NCBI GenBank assembly: GCA_022599515.1
Contig: JAHZMC010000086.1
Location: forward strand, 1-64,000
From: Betaproteobacteria bacterium
Lineage (GTDB): Bacteria; Pseudomonadota; Gammaproteobacteria; Burkholderiales; Methylophilaceae
Direction of reading: 5' to 3'
Length of the DNA: 64,000 bases
Part shown: positions 7,345 to 17,325 of the stretch, piece by piece
Layout of the letters: the number at the start of each line of letters is the position of its first letter
Numbering within the stretch: position 1 is the first letter of the stretch
Notes under the pieces: generated by a model
What the model was told of the DNA's origin: nothing
Database searches by the model: none
What the model saw: the letters and a program-made list of their open reading frames with translations, nothing else
Translations under genes and position numbers: made by a program

Positions 7345-8835
7345 ATGTCGAACAACTCAATTAACTGGCACAATCTGCGTGACAATCTAACATTAGACGG
7401 ACGCGCCTTTATTAATGGCAAACGCGTTGCTGCTAAGAGTAGTCAAGTATTTGATTGCATCTCACCGATTGATGGTCAGAAAATTGCAGATATTGCACGT
7501 TGTGGAACGCATGATGTTGAGCTTGCTGTACAAGCTGCTCGCACCGCTTTTGAAGATGGACGATGGGCGAAAAAATCACCAAAAGACCGTAAAAATATTC
7601 TGATTAATTTCAGTCGCCTTATTCGTGAGAATGCCGAAACCCTAGCACTCATGGAGACATTGGACATGGGGAAACCCGCGAATTACAGCCTGAATGTGGA
7701 TGTCACTTCAGCGGCAAATTCACTGCAATGGTATGGCGAATGCATTGATAAAGTCTATGATGAAATTGCACCAACCGCAGATAATGCTTTAGGATTAATC
7801 ACGCGCGAAGCGATGGGCGTCGTAGCGGCCATTGTGCCGTGGAATTACCCCATGATTATGGCGGCATGGAAAATCGCTCCAGCCTTGGCCGCAGGTAATA
7901 GTGTGATTTTAAAACCATCAGAAAAGTCACCATTAACAGCGTTAAAACTGGCTGAGATTGCTTTAGAAGCAGGCATCCCAGCAGGCGTTTTTAATGTGCT
8001 ACCTGGCTATGGCGAAGAAGTTGGCAGTCCGCTTGCATTACATATGGATATTGATTGTGTTGCTTTTACTGGCTCGACTAACGTTGGTAAAAAAATCATG
8101 CAATATGCAGGTCAATCTAACTTAAAACGTGCTTGGGCTGAACTCGGGGGCAAGTCGCCGTTTGTGGTTTTTGCTGATGCCGATGTTGATGCTGCGGCTG
8201 AAAGCTGTATTAACGCGATTTTCTTTAACCAAGGTGAAAGTTGCAATGCACCTTCGCGCGTGATTATCGACCAATCTGTTCAAGACCGATTTATTGAAAA
8301 GGCACTCAGCTTAATGCCCAATTTTCAGCCTGCGAATCCATTAATTAACGACACAACAATGGGCGCGATTGTGGATGAAATTCAACTGAATAATGTGATG
8401 CATTATATTCAAGCAGGTAAAGCAGAAGGTGCAAACTGTGTGACAGGCGGCGAGCAAGTGTTGCAAGAAACTGGTGGCTATTACGTCACGCCAACCATTT
8501 TTAATCATGTTAAAAACAGCATGAAAATTGCACGTGAAGAAATCTTTGGTCCAGTGTTATCAGTGATTGCGTTTGAGAATCCGCAAGAAGCGATTAACAT
8601 TGCCAATGATACACCTTATGGATTAGCTGCTTCAGTTTGGTCGCGCGACATTAGCCAAGCGCATTTGGCGGCTAAAGCCTTGCGTGCGGGTACCATCCAT
8701 GTGAATTGCTATGATGAAGATGACATTACTGTACCTTTTGGTGGCTATAAACAGTCGGGTAATGGACGTGATAAATCATTACATGCTTTAGAAAAATATA
8801 CAGAGTTAAAAACGACTTGGATTAAACTGGCTTAA
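7345..8835 (+). CDS. puuC: Aldehyde dehydrogenase, probable gamma-glutamyl-gamma-aminobutyraldehyde dehydrogenase
   Basis: This 496-residue ALDH superfamily enzyme has IVPWNYPMIMAAWKIAPALAAGN (NAD site), FTGSTNVGKKI, ELGGKSP (general base Glu), FFNQGESCNAPSR with the catalytic Cys, and EEIFGPVLSVIAF. The C-terminal VPFGGYKQSGNGRDKS is typical of the gamma-glutamyl-aminobutyraldehyde and betaine-aldehyde branch (PuuC/AldH). In this operon it would oxidise the aldehyde made from gamma-glutamylputrescine to gamma-glutamyl-GABA, the substrate of the PuuD-like hydrolase. It starts 21 bases after the synthetase stop. Confidence 0.87.
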   Translation: MSNNSINWHNLRDNLTLDGRAFINGKRVAAKSSQVFDCISPIDGQKIADIARCGTHDVELAVQAARTAFEDGRWAKKSPKDRKNILINFSRLIRENAETLALMETLDMGKPANYSLNVDVTSAANSLQWYGECIDKVYDEIAPTADNALGLITREAMGVVAAIVPWNYPMIMAAWKIAPALAAGNSVILKPSEKSPLTALKLAEIALEAGIPAGVFNVLPGYGEEVGSPLALHMDIDCVAFTGSTNVGKKIMQYAGQSNLKRAWAELGGKSPFVVFADADVDAAAESCINAIFFNQGESCNAPSRVIIDQSVQDRFIEKALSLMPNFQPANPLINDTTMGAIVDEIQLNNVMHYIQAGKAEGANCVTGGEQVLQETGGYYVTPTIFNHVKNSMKIAREEIFGPVLSVIAFENPQEAINIANDTPYGLAASVWSRDISQAHLAAKALRAGTIHVNCYDEDDITVPFGGYKQSGNGRDKSLHALEKYTELKTTWIKLA

Positions 8836-8889
8836 ACTAAATTGACGTTCAATTAGTCATAACAATGATCACGATAGCGGAATTTACTA

Positions 8890-10347
8890 ATGACACTAAC
8901 GCTTAAAGACCCGAGCTTACTTCGTCAACAATGCTTAATCAATGGTGAGTGGCGCAACGCGACTTCTAATGCTGTCATTGATGTGAATAACCCAGCGACA
9001 GGCGAAACGATTGCCACTGTTCCTAATATGGGCGCGGGCGAAACAAGACAAGCGATTGAGAAAGCAGAAATCGCGCAAAAGTTATGGCAGGCTAAAACCG
9101 CTGGCGAACGCGCAAAAATCATGCGCCAGTGGTTTAACCTAATCTTAGAGAATCAAGAAGATTTAGCCTTAATCATGACCAGCGAGCAAGGAAAAATCAT
9201 TGCCGAATCGCGTGGTGAAATTGGCTATGCAGCCTCTTTTATTGAATGGTTTGCGGAAGAAGGCAAACGTGTTTATGGCGATATTATTCCTTCGCCGCGT
9301 GCTGATGCGCGCGTGGTTGTGACCAAACAAGCCATTGGTGTTTGCGTTGCGATTACGCCTTGGAATTTTCCCGCCGCCATGATTACACGCAAAGCGGGCG
9401 CCGCGTTAGCAGCAGGCTGCAGCATTGTCATTAAACCTGCAGGCTTAACGCCATTAACCGCACTGGCTTTAGCTGAATTGGCGATGCGCGCAGGCGTTCC
9501 AGCAGGTGTGTTATCTGTTGTAACGGGTTCTGCTAGGGCAATTGGTGGAGAAATGACCAGCAACCCGATTGTACGTAAACTGAGCTTTACTGGCTCAACA
9601 GAAGTAGGCGTTCAACTATTAAAAGAATGTGCGCCTACCGTTAAAAAAACATCAATGGAGTTGGGCGGAAATGCGCCATTTATTGTGTTTGATGATGCCG
9701 ATATTGATGCCGCTGTCGCAGGCGCAATGGTCAGCAAATTCAGAAATGCAGGTCAAACCTGTATTTGTGCCAATCGTATTTTGGTGCAAGATAGTGTTTA
9801 TGATACGTTTGCCAAAAAACTGGTTGATGCCGTTGCACAATTAAAAATTGGCAATGGCTTAGATGCCGCCAGTACACAAGGCCCTTTAATTGATGCTAAT
9901 GCAGTCGGTAAGGTAGAGAGCTTTATTGCTGATGCAAAAAATAATGGCGCAAAAGTCGCCATTGGTGGCGAGCGTCACGCGTTAGGCGGCACTTTCTTTG
10001 AGCCGACTGTATTAACGGATGTAACACGTGACATGATCATTTCGCGTGAAGAGATTTTTGGGCCAGTTGCACCACTGATTCGTTTTAAAACAGAAGAAGA
10101 AGCGATTGAGATTGCCAATAGCGTTGAATATGGACTGGCTTCTTACTTTTATGCGCGTGATATTAAACGCGTATGGCGCGTTGGTGAAGCATTGGAATAT
10201 GGCATGATTGGCATTAATACTGGTGCCATTTCCAGCGAAGTAGCGCCGTTTGGTGGCATTAAATCATCAGGCCTTGGTCGCGAAGGTTCTAAATACGGGA
10301 TTGATGATTATCTTGAAATTAAATATATGTGCATGGATATTGGCTAA
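8890..10347 (+). CDS. gabD: Succinate-semialdehyde dehydrogenase (NADP+)
   Basis: This 485-residue ALDH has GabD-specific features: ITPWNFPAAMITRKAGAALAAGC, FTGSTEVGVQLL, ELGGNAPFIVFDDADIDAAV and FRNAGQTCICANRI, where the second Cys of TCxC can give redox control in GabD. The end, PFGGIKSSGLGREGSKYGIDDYLEIKY, is the standard GabD C-terminus. It oxidises succinate semialdehyde from GabT to succinate. The stop codon directly abuts the GabT start, indicating a tightly coupled pair. Confidence 0.93.
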   Translation: MTLTLKDPSLLRQQCLINGEWRNATSNAVIDVNNPATGETIATVPNMGAGETRQAIEKAEIAQKLWQAKTAGERAKIMRQWFNLILENQEDLALIMTSEQGKIIAESRGEIGYAASFIEWFAEEGKRVYGDIIPSPRADARVVVTKQAIGVCVAITPWNFPAAMITRKAGAALAAGCSIVIKPAGLTPLTALALAELAMRAGVPAGVLSVVTGSARAIGGEMTSNPIVRKLSFTGSTEVGVQLLKECAPTVKKTSMELGGNAPFIVFDDADIDAAVAGAMVSKFRNAGQTCICANRILVQDSVYDTFAKKLVDAVAQLKIGNGLDAASTQGPLIDANAVGKVESFIADAKNNGAKVAIGGERHALGGTFFEPTVLTDVTRDMIISREEIFGPVAPLIRFKTEEEAIEIANSVEYGLASYFYARDIKRVWRVGEALEYGMIGINTGAISSEVAPFGGIKSSGLGREGSKYGIDDYLEIKYMCMDIG

Positions 10348-11652
10348 ATGAAAGATACCGCATCAAATAAAACAAATGCCGCGATGATGCAAAGACGTGC
10401 CGAAGCACTGCCTCGTGGCATTAGCTACGCGCATGGCATTATTGCGGAACGTGCGCTCAACGCTGAGATTTGGGATATAGAAGGTAAACGTTATATTGAT
10501 TTTTGTGCAGGCATTGCAGTGGTGAATACAGGTCATTGCCATCCAAAAGTAGTCGCCGCTGTTGAAGCACAATTAAGGCAATTTAATCACACTTGCTTTC
10601 AGGTGGTTGGTTATGAAAGTTATATCAGTTTAGCCGAGCGCCTGAATAAACTTGCACCTGGCAATACGCCTAAAAAAACATTTTTTATGAACTCAGGCGC
10701 TGAAGCGATTGAAAATGCAGTCAAAGTTGCGCGTGCAGCTACAGGTCGCTCTGGCATTATTGCCTTTAATGGCGCATTTCATGGTCGCACAATGTTTTCA
10801 GTGGCGATGACGGGCAAGATTGATCCTTATAAAAAAGACTTTGGCCCTTTTCCTGCCGAAGTTTATCACGCGCCATTCCCTTATCCCCTGCATGGCGTCA
10901 GCGAAGATGATGCGATTGCTGGCTTACACCATTTATTTAAATATGACATTGAAGCCAAACGCGTAGCCGCCATTTTTATCGAGCCTGTGCAAGGTGAAGG
11001 CGGTTACATTCCAGCTACACCTTCCTTTCTAAAACGTATTAGAGAAATTTGCGATGAGCATGGGATTTTAATGGTCGTCGATGAAGTGCAAACTGGTATT
11101 GGTCGTTGCGGCAAGTTGTTTGCAATTGAACATACCGATATTGAACCTGACATTACCACGTTAGCCAAAGGCTTAGGCGGCGGATTCACCTTATCCGCCG
11201 TTGTTGGCAAAGCGCACGTGATGGATGCTGCTCAACCTGGCGGACTTGGTAGCACCTATGCAGGCAACCCTATTACTGTGGCCGCTGCCCATGCGGTATT
11301 AGATGTGATGACAGAAGAAAATCTGCTTGAACGCTCTATGCAAATAGGTGAGCAGCTCAATATACGATTTAAACAAATGCAAAGTCAATTTAGTTTTATC
11401 AGTGAAATTAGACAGTTAGGTGCAATGACAGGTATTGAGTTTTGTCATAACAATGACCCACACAAACCAGCGGCTGACATCGCCAATGTATTAAAAACAG
11501 AAGCGGCAAACAGAGGTTTACTGCTATTGAACTGCGGCATTTATGGCAATGTTTTGCGTATTATGGTGCCATTAACCGTCAGCGATGCTGTGCTAAATGA
11601 AGGTATTGATATCATAGAAGCCTCATTAAGCGCGATAGCAAATCGACAGTAA
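10348..11652 (+). CDS. gabT: 4-aminobutyrate aminotransferase
   Basis: This 434-residue class III PLP aminotransferase has the cofactor loop NSGAEAIENAVKVARAATGR, the FHGRTMFSVAMTG block, EPVQGEGGY, DEVQTGIGRCG and the Schiff-base lysine in TTLAKGLGGGF. The start region (AEALPRGISYAHGI) and length match GabT. It moves the amino group of GABA to 2-oxoglutarate, giving succinate semialdehyde. Its ATG follows the GabD stop with no gap. As last gene of the operon it has no obvious terminator before tdh, so read-through into tdh-kbl is possible. Confidence 0.93.
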   Translation: MKDTASNKTNAAMMQRRAEALPRGISYAHGIIAERALNAEIWDIEGKRYIDFCAGIAVVNTGHCHPKVVAAVEAQLRQFNHTCFQVVGYESYISLAERLNKLAPGNTPKKTFFMNSGAEAIENAVKVARAATGRSGIIAFNGAFHGRTMFSVAMTGKIDPYKKDFGPFPAEVYHAPFPYPLHGVSEDDAIAGLHHLFKYDIEAKRVAAIFIEPVQGEGGYIPATPSFLKRIREICDEHGILMVVDEVQTGIGRCGKLFAIEHTDIEPDITTLAKGLGGGFTLSAVVGKAHVMDAAQPGGLGSTYAGNPITVAAAHAVLDVMTEENLLERSMQIGEQLNIRFKQMQSQFSFISEIRQLGAMTGIEFCHNNDPHKPAADIANVLKTEAANRGLLLLNCGIYGNVLRIMVPLTVSDAVLNEGIDIIEASLSAIANRQ

Positions 11653-11730
11653 CCCAATTGCGTTAAACCCGCATTTACTTTAGCATCCTCTAATGTTAAG
11701 TTATCACACTGCCAATAATTGAGATATCCA

Positions 11731-12765
11731 ATGAAAGCTTTAGTTAAAAAGTATGCAAAAGAAGGATTGTGGTTAGAAGACATGCCTATGCCAATCGTGG
11801 GCAATAATGATGTCTTAATCAAAATCAAAAAAACAGCCATTTGTGGCACTGACATTCATATTTACAATTGGGATGAGTGGGCGCAAAAAACCATTCCTGT
11901 ACCAATGATTACTGGCCATGAATACGTGGGCGAAATTGCCGAACTTGGCTCAAATGTAGAAGGACTTCAAATTGGTGATATCGTGTCTGGCGAAGGGCAT
12001 CTGACTTGCGGACATTGTCGTAATTGTCTAGGTGGCCGAACACACTTATGTCCCAACACGATTGGCGTAGGCGTTAATCGACATGGTGCATTTGCAGAAT
12101 ACTTAGTGATTCCTGCCAAAAATGTATTCAAACCTAGTCGTCCGATTGACACCGATTCACTCTCGTTTTTTGATGCTTACGGCAACGCGGTGCATACTGC
12201 ATTATCGTTCAATATGGTCGGCGAAGATGTGCTGATTACAGGTGCAGGCCCAATTGGCAGCATGGCGGCTTTAGTAGCGAATCACGCTGGTGCGCGCAAT
12301 ATTGTCATTACTGACATGAATCAATATCGCCTCGATTTAATTAAAAGCATTTTGCCTCGCGTCATTACAGTGAATGTTGCTAAGGAAAGCATTACTAAAG
12401 AAATGATGGCTGGTTTAGGTATTTTTGAAGGCTTTGACGTAGGTTTAGAAATGTCTGGCTCACCAAAAGCGTTTGGCGATATGTTAAGCAAAATGATTAA
12501 TGGCGGCCACATTGCCATGTTAGCGATTATGCCTGCAGGTTCTGGCATTGATTGGGATATGGTGGTGTTTAAAGGCCTAACCATTAAAGGCATCTACGGT
12601 CGTGAGATTTTTGAGACTTGGTATAAAGGTTCGATGATGGTGCAAACAGGATTGCCATTAGAGAAAATTGTGACGCATCGCTTTCATTACACTGATTTTC
12701 AACAAGGTTTTGATGTCATGCGCTCAGGCAATTCTGGCAAAGTCATCTTGAATTGGGAAGATTAA
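11731..12765 (+). CDS. tdh: L-threonine 3-dehydrogenase
   Basis: This 344-residue zinc alcohol dehydrogenase-type protein has the Tdh signature. [32 protein letters not shown] holds the catalytic zinc ligands, the structural zinc site is CGHCRNC..GRTHLC, and [18 protein letters not shown] is the NAD site. It oxidises threonine to 2-amino-3-ketobutyrate. ATG 11731 ([14 protein letters not shown]) matches the family start; an upstream in-frame TTG at 11719 is unlikely. It pairs with kbl 16 bases downstream. Confidence 0.95.
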   Translation: MKALVKKYAKEGLWLEDMPMPIVGNNDVLIKIKKTAICGTDIHIYNWDEWAQKTIPVPMITGHEYVGEIAELGSNVEGLQIGDIVSGEGHLTCGHCRNCLGGRTHLCPNTIGVGVNRHGAFAEYLVIPAKNVFKPSRPIDTDSLSFFDAYGNAVHTALSFNMVGEDVLITGAGPIGSMAALVANHAGARNIVITDMNQYRLDLIKSILPRVITVNVAKESITKEMMAGLGIFEGFDVGLEMSGSPKAFGDMLSKMINGGHIAMLAIMPAGSGIDWDMVVFKGLTIKGIYGREIFETWYKGSMMVQTGLPLEKIVTHRFHYTDFQQGFDVMRSGNSGKVILNWED

Positions 12766-12781
12766 TCATCAAAGGTAGAAC

Positions 12782-13975
12782 ATGAGTTTTAACAGTGCAA
12801 AAGCAAGTATCGCAGCAGATTTAGCCGAGATTAAAGCGGCTGGCTTATGGAAAACAGAGCGATTTATTAGCTCGGATCAAAAGAATCTGATTACTTTAGC
12901 CGATGGTAGTGAAGTGTTGAATATGTGCGCTAACAACTATCTCGGCTTAGCTAATGACCCTGATGTGATTCAAGCAGCTAAAGATAGCTTGGATAAATGG
13001 GGTTTTGGTTTGGCTTCTGTGCGCTTTATTTGCGGCACGCAAACCTTGCATAAAACGTTAGAGCAAAAAGTCAGCGACTTTTTAGGCATGGAAGATACCA
13101 TTCTTTACGCCGCTTGTTTTGATGCCAATGGCGGTTTATTTGAATCTATTCTAAGTGCAGAAGATGCGGTGATTTCAGACTCACTCAACCATGCTTCTAT
13201 TATTGATGGTGTGCGCTTATGCAAAGCAGCACGTTACCGTTATAACAATAACGACATGGCAGATTTACGTGCCAAATTAGAAGAAGCGAAAGCTAACAAT
13301 GCGCGGCGCATTTTGATTACCACTGATGGTGTATTCTCGATGGATGGCACGGTGGCGCAACTGGATAAGATTTGTGATTTAGCCGATGAGTTTGATGCCA
13401 TGGTGCATCATGATGATTGTCATGCCACAGGCTTTATGGGCAAAACTGGCCGAGGCGTACATGAATACTGCGGCGTGATGGATAGAGTGGATATCATCAC
13501 CAGCACATTTGGCAAAGCATTAGGTGGCGCATCTGGCGGTTTTACTTCAGGCCGCAAAGAAATCATTGACATGCTGCGCCAACGCTCACGCCCTTACTTA
13601 TTCTCCAATACAGTTGCGCCTTCTATTTGTGCGGCTTCACTATCAGTATTAGAACGACTTGAGCAATCGACAGAGCTACGCGATAAACTAGAAAAAAATA
13701 CCCATTACTTTAGAAAAGGCATGCAAGCGGCTGGCTTTGCAGTGGATGATGGCGATCATCCGATTGTGCCAGTGATGCTAGGTGATGCGAATCTAGCGCA
13801 AGATATGAGCAAACGCTTATTAGAAAAAGGCATTTATGCCATTGGCTTCTTTTTTCCAGTCGTGCCAAAAGGCAAAGCGCGCATTAGAACCCAAATTTCA
13901 GCTAAACATACGATTGCAGATTTAGATAAAGCGATTAAAGCGTTTAGTGAAACACGGGATGAAATGGCAGCATAA
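12782..13975 (+). CDS. kbl: Glycine C-acetyltransferase (2-amino-3-ketobutyrate CoA ligase)
   Basis: This 397-residue alpha-oxoamine synthase-type PLP enzyme has [37 protein letters not shown] and the lysine site [17 protein letters not shown]. It cleaves 2-amino-3-ketobutyrate with CoA into glycine and acetyl-CoA, completing the Tdh pathway. An AAAGG ribosome-binding site lies just upstream of the ATG. Length equals E. coli Kbl (398 residues). The substrate assignment over 8-amino-7-oxononanoate synthase comes from the adjacent tdh. Confidence 0.95.
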   Translation: MSFNSAKASIAADLAEIKAAGLWKTERFISSDQKNLITLADGSEVLNMCANNYLGLANDPDVIQAAKDSLDKWGFGLASVRFICGTQTLHKTLEQKVSDFLGMEDTILYAACFDANGGLFESILSAEDAVISDSLNHASIIDGVRLCKAARYRYNNNDMADLRAKLEEAKANNARRILITTDGVFSMDGTVAQLDKICDLADEFDAMVHHDDCHATGFMGKTGRGVHEYCGVMDRVDIITSTFGKALGGASGGFTSGRKEIIDMLRQRSRPYLFSNTVAPSICAASLSVLERLEQSTELRDKLEKNTHYFRKGMQAAGFAVDDGDHPIVPVMLGDANLAQDMSKRLLEKGIYAIGFFFPVVPKGKARIRTQISAKHTIADLDKAIKAFSETRDEMAA

Positions 13976-13993
13976 GCAAATATATTCAACCAG

Positions 13994-14671
13994 TTATTCG
14001 GTGATCAGTAACTGTTCCAAGTCTTTTGCGTGCTGACAAATCAACCAATGTGGTTGCAACTCTGTGACCGTCTTATCCGCATAACCCCAAGTCACCATTG
14101 CAAATGGTATTTGATTGTGATCGGCCGCCAATCCATCCTCATAACGGTCGCCAATGTAAATCGCTTGCGCTAGATCAATTTGATAGTCAGATAGAATCTG
14201 CGCCACCATCAATGGTTTGGAAGCCTTTGGCGGCGTGTAACTATCTAACGCAAAGATACCTTTAAAATAATGTGCCCAATCCAAATATTGCATTATTTTT
14301 TGCGTTGGAAAATCACGTTTATTAGTTGCAATATAGAGCGTCAAATCTGTTTGTTTTAATTGGTCAATCAACGCCTGTATACCTTCATAAACAGTGGCTT
14401 TTTTATAGCCTTCGCTATCATAATGTGCTTTAAACTTAGCAGCTAAATTTTGTAGTAAGTCCGCATTATCGGTTCCTGCAAGACTCGCTAATGTTGGCAT
14501 CAATGGCGGCCCAACCACATCGGGGGTGATGGCTTTGCATGGCGTAATGCCAAATGCGGAGAACGCATAAACAAAGCTTTCTAAAATACTGGGAGCGGAG
14601 TCAATTAAGGTGCCATCTAAATCAAAGATGATATGTTTTTTGATGCTATGCGACTTGATACTATTTTCCAT
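13994..14671 (-). CDS. HAD-family hydrolase, phosphoglycolate phosphatase-like
   Basis: This 225-residue protein has HAD motif I, IIFDLDGTLIDSAPSI, near residues 14-29, the motif II segment LYIATNKRD, motif III Lys in PPKASKPL and motif IV YIGDRYEDGLAA. The cap resembles the Gph/PGP-like subgroup with the proline-rich PPLMPTLASL. Such enzymes dephosphorylate small phosphoesters such as phosphoglycolate, but substrate range is broad. It is convergent with kbl and divergent from the LtaS-like gene. Confidence 0.82.
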   Translation of the reverse strand: MENSIKSHSIKKHIIFDLDGTLIDSAPSILESFVYAFSAFGITPCKAITPDVVGPPLMPTLASLAGTDNADLLQNLAAKFKAHYDSEGYKKATVYEGIQALIDQLKQTDLTLYIATNKRDFPTQKIMQYLDWAHYFKGIFALDSYTPPKASKPLMVAQILSDYQIDLAQAIYIGDRYEDGLAADHNQIPFAMVTWGYADKTVTELQPHWLICQHAKDLEQLLITE

Positions 14672-14854
14672 GACATGCTTCTATATTGTTCGTAGACTCA
14701 AGAATAGCATCATCTCGCTTTCGACTGAGCACTAGCCGATATTTTTTCTTCGCGCTGAAAGCACCGTTTAAGCAGTTAAACAATCATCCATTTGCTTGTT
14801 TACTTAAAACCAAAACAGCCATCAATCTAACGGTATCTAGCTTTAAAACCAATT

Positions 14855-14897
14855 TTGTCGCTAAAAAACAATTTATTGTCGCTAAAAATATTATAAT
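14855..14897 (+). promoter_or_regulatory. Putative promoter region of the LtaS-like gene with a repeated 13-mer
   Basis: TTGTCGCTAAAAA occurs at 14855-14867 and again at 14876-14888, two helical turns apart (21 bp). A perfect TATAAT -10 box follows at 14892-14897, 36 bases before the start codon. The paired repeat on one DNA face looks like an activator or repressor site. No good -35 at standard spacing is seen. Confidence 0.45.
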
Positions 14898-14933
14898 CTT
14901 TCATCATTCAATCAACTCTAACAATATATTTTC

Positions 14934-16910
14934 ATGATTAAAACACTTTGGAAAAAGCTCACACCATTCGGCTTTTCTGCCCCACTTATTGCTATGTATA
15001 TCATGGCATTGCCGATACTGTCATTGTCGCGTATCGGACTGATGCTCTGGCAAGCTGAACGAGTCGCCGCAACTGGCGCATGGCCTGAAATGCTATTACA
15101 AGGCTTAAGAGTCGACATCATTCAACTCGGTTTACTGGCAATTATTCCATTGCTAATTGCGCCTTTGTTTGCCCATCAAAAAGCTTGGCAGGCATGGAAA
15201 AAGTTTACTTATGTATGGGTTGCTTTATCGGTGATATTACTCATCTTCTTAGAAGCCGCATCGCCTGGCTTTATCGCTGAATACGATACGCGTCCAAATC
15301 GCTTATTCATCGAATACTTAAAATATCCAAAAGAAGTGATGCCGATGCTGTGGAATGGCTTTCGACTGCAAGTATTTGCCTCAATTGGCTTATTAGTCTC
15401 GTCAGTATTGCTAGTTAGAAAATTCATGCGTCCATGGTTATCCTGTCAGCGCCCTGAAAAAAATTTACGTTATTGGCTAGCACTCCCTTTTGTTATTTTG
15501 CTCGTTGTTTTTTCTGTACGCTCAACCACAGACCATCGACCAGCTAACCCAGCTATGTTTGCAATCACCACGGATACGATGGTGAACTCACTAACGATTA
15601 ATTCAACATGGTCTGTTTTTCACGCTATTTATAACTTAAAACACGAGAGCAAATCGAGTGAGATATACGGCAAGATGGACATGGCCGAGATTATGCAGCA
15701 AGTGCAATTGACCCGCGACATGCTACAAGATAAACGTCCATTACTAGGCAATGCTGACATTCCAACACAAACGGAACAAATCGCTAGCGTTAAACGCGAC
15801 AAGCCTCTGAATCTTGTCATCGTCTTACAAGAAAGTTTGGGCGCAACCTTTGTCGAGTCACTCGGCGGCACGCCCGTAACGCCAGAGCTAGAAAAACTGA
15901 AATCAGAAGGCTGGTGGTTTGAAAACTTATATGCGACTGGTACGCGTTCGGTACGCGGCATTGAAGCCGTTGTCACAGGCTTTGCGCCAACACCAGCGCA
16001 AAGCACTGTTAAATTATCCTTATCTCAAAATAACTTTTTTACCTTAGCTAGCTTACTCGGCAAAAAAGGCTATACCAGTGAGTTTATTTATGGAGGCGAA
16101 GGCCATTTTGACAATATGCGTAATTTCTTCCTCGGTAATGACTTTAATACAGTTGTCGATAAAAATGACTACGTGAATCCTGTCTTTACAGGCAGCTGGG
16201 GTGTATCCGATGAAGATTTATTTAATAAAACGCATGAACAACTACTCAAGCATAATGCCGATGGCAAACCATTCTTCACCTTGGTATTCAGCTCTAGCAA
16301 CCATACGCCTTTTGAGTTTCCAGATGGTCGAATTGATTTATATGAGCAACCTCAAGCATCAGAAAATAATGCAGTGAAATATGCAGATTATGCTTACGGA
16401 GAGTTCTTCAAAAAGGCAAAAGCCAGCCCTTATTGGAAAGACACTATCTTCTTAATTGTGGCTGACCACGACATTCGCGTCAGAGGCAATGATTTGGTTC
16501 CAATTAAAAACTTCCATATCCCAGGCTTGATTTTGGGTGCCGATATTCAACCGCGCACGATTAAAACAGTTGCCAGCCAAATTGATTTACCCACCACCCT
16601 AATTTCGCTAATGGGTATTGATGCACAACATCCAATGATAGGACGCGATATCAGCACAGAACCAGATGACCTCGCTGGCCGCGCTATGATGCAATATCAA
16701 GAAAATTATGCTTGGATGGAAGGCAATCAAACGGTCATTTTAAGAGCGGATAAAACGCCAACTTTTGGCATTTATGACAAAGCAAAAAAAGCGCTCACTC
16801 CTAGTGAGGCGCCAAGGGATATAGCAGAAATAAATGCACGTGCATTAAGCCATGTATTATTACCATCACTATTATATAGAGACCAAAAGTACCATCTACC
16901 CAAACCTTAA
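14934..16910 (+). CDS. LTA synthase-like membrane sulfatase-fold protein
   Basis: This 658-residue protein has five N-terminal membrane helices (to about residue 190) followed by an extracytoplasmic alkaline phosphatase/sulfatase-fold domain. NLVIVLQESLGA holds a metal-binding Glu. ATGTRSVRGIEA contains the likely Thr nucleophile (about T337). FSSSNHTPFEFP and VADHDIRVRG give the His and Asp-His metal ligands. In Gram-positives LtaS polymerises glycerolphosphate. Proteobacterial relatives are usually phosphoglycerol or phosphoethanolamine transferases acting on periplasmic glycans or lipid A. Its exact acceptor is unknown. It is a monocistronic unit. Confidence 0.85.
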   Translation: MIKTLWKKLTPFGFSAPLIAMYIMALPILSLSRIGLMLWQAERVAATGAWPEMLLQGLRVDIIQLGLLAIIPLLIAPLFAHQKAWQAWKKFTYVWVALSVILLIFLEAASPGFIAEYDTRPNRLFIEYLKYPKEVMPMLWNGFRLQVFASIGLLVSSVLLVRKFMRPWLSCQRPEKNLRYWLALPFVILLVVFSVRSTTDHRPANPAMFAITTDTMVNSLTINSTWSVFHAIYNLKHESKSSEIYGKMDMAEIMQQVQLTRDMLQDKRPLLGNADIPTQTEQIASVKRDKPLNLVIVLQESLGATFVESLGGTPVTPELEKLKSEGWWFENLYATGTRSVRGIEAVVTGFAPTPAQSTVKLSLSQNNFFTLASLLGKKGYTSEFIYGGEGHFDNMRNFFLGNDFNTVVDKNDYVNPVFTGSWGVSDEDLFNKTHEQLLKHNADGKPFFTLVFSSSNHTPFEFPDGRIDLYEQPQASENNAVKYADYAYGEFFKKAKASPYWKDTIFLIVADHDIRVRGNDLVPIKNFHIPGLILGADIQPRTIKTVASQIDLPTTLISLMGIDAQHPMIGRDISTEPDDLAGRAMMQYQENYAWMEGNQTVILRADKTPTFGIYDKAKKALTPSEAPRDIAEINARALSHVLLPSLLYRDQKYHLPKP

Positions 16911-17281
16911 TCAAGTAAAAAAGATTTTACTCAATAATTAAAAATGCTTACTCATTCCTGACTAAATGATTTCATTTGGAAAGGAGTGACTAAGTAATCA
17001 TACTTGTTCAAAACCTTCCTAACCAATGCTTATTTTTATTATCTTCAATACACTATTGTATTTAACCAACTTTGAACACACATCTTAGATATTAGTGTAA
17101 ATGATAGATATTCGCACGATTACACAGTTGTAATGCAATTAGTTTCTAAAGAAATAGTGGCGATTCAAACAATGATAAGGGTCTGTATCCAATCTTGGCT
17201 TATGGAAAGATAAGAACCCAGTACCACCTTGGGATTTTAGAAAGATTCCACATTAATCATTAATATAAATTCAATTGTAAT
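16911..17281. other. Intergenic stretch before pqqA terminator, no gene seen
   Basis: A weak stem (AGTAAAA with TTTTACT, about 16915-16931) may terminate the LtaS-like gene. No further coding or RNA signal is seen until the pqqA terminator at 17282. Confidence 0.5.
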
Positions 17282-17306
17282 AAAAAAAGGGAGCCTAAGC
17301 TCCCTT
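17282..17306 (-). terminator. Rho-independent terminator of pqqA
   Basis: Read on the minus strand, AAGGGAGC (17306-17299) and GCTCCCTT (17294-17287) form an 8-bp stem around a TTAG loop, followed by a run of T (17288-17282). It begins 19 bases after the pqqA stop, so pqqA ends as a single-gene transcript. Confidence 0.9.
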
Positions 17307-17325
17307 ATGTATTCTTAATGCTAGA

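Noticed and set aside
14686..14937. 83-codon plus-strand frame before the LtaS-like gene
   Set aside because: It covers the promoter region and has no family features.
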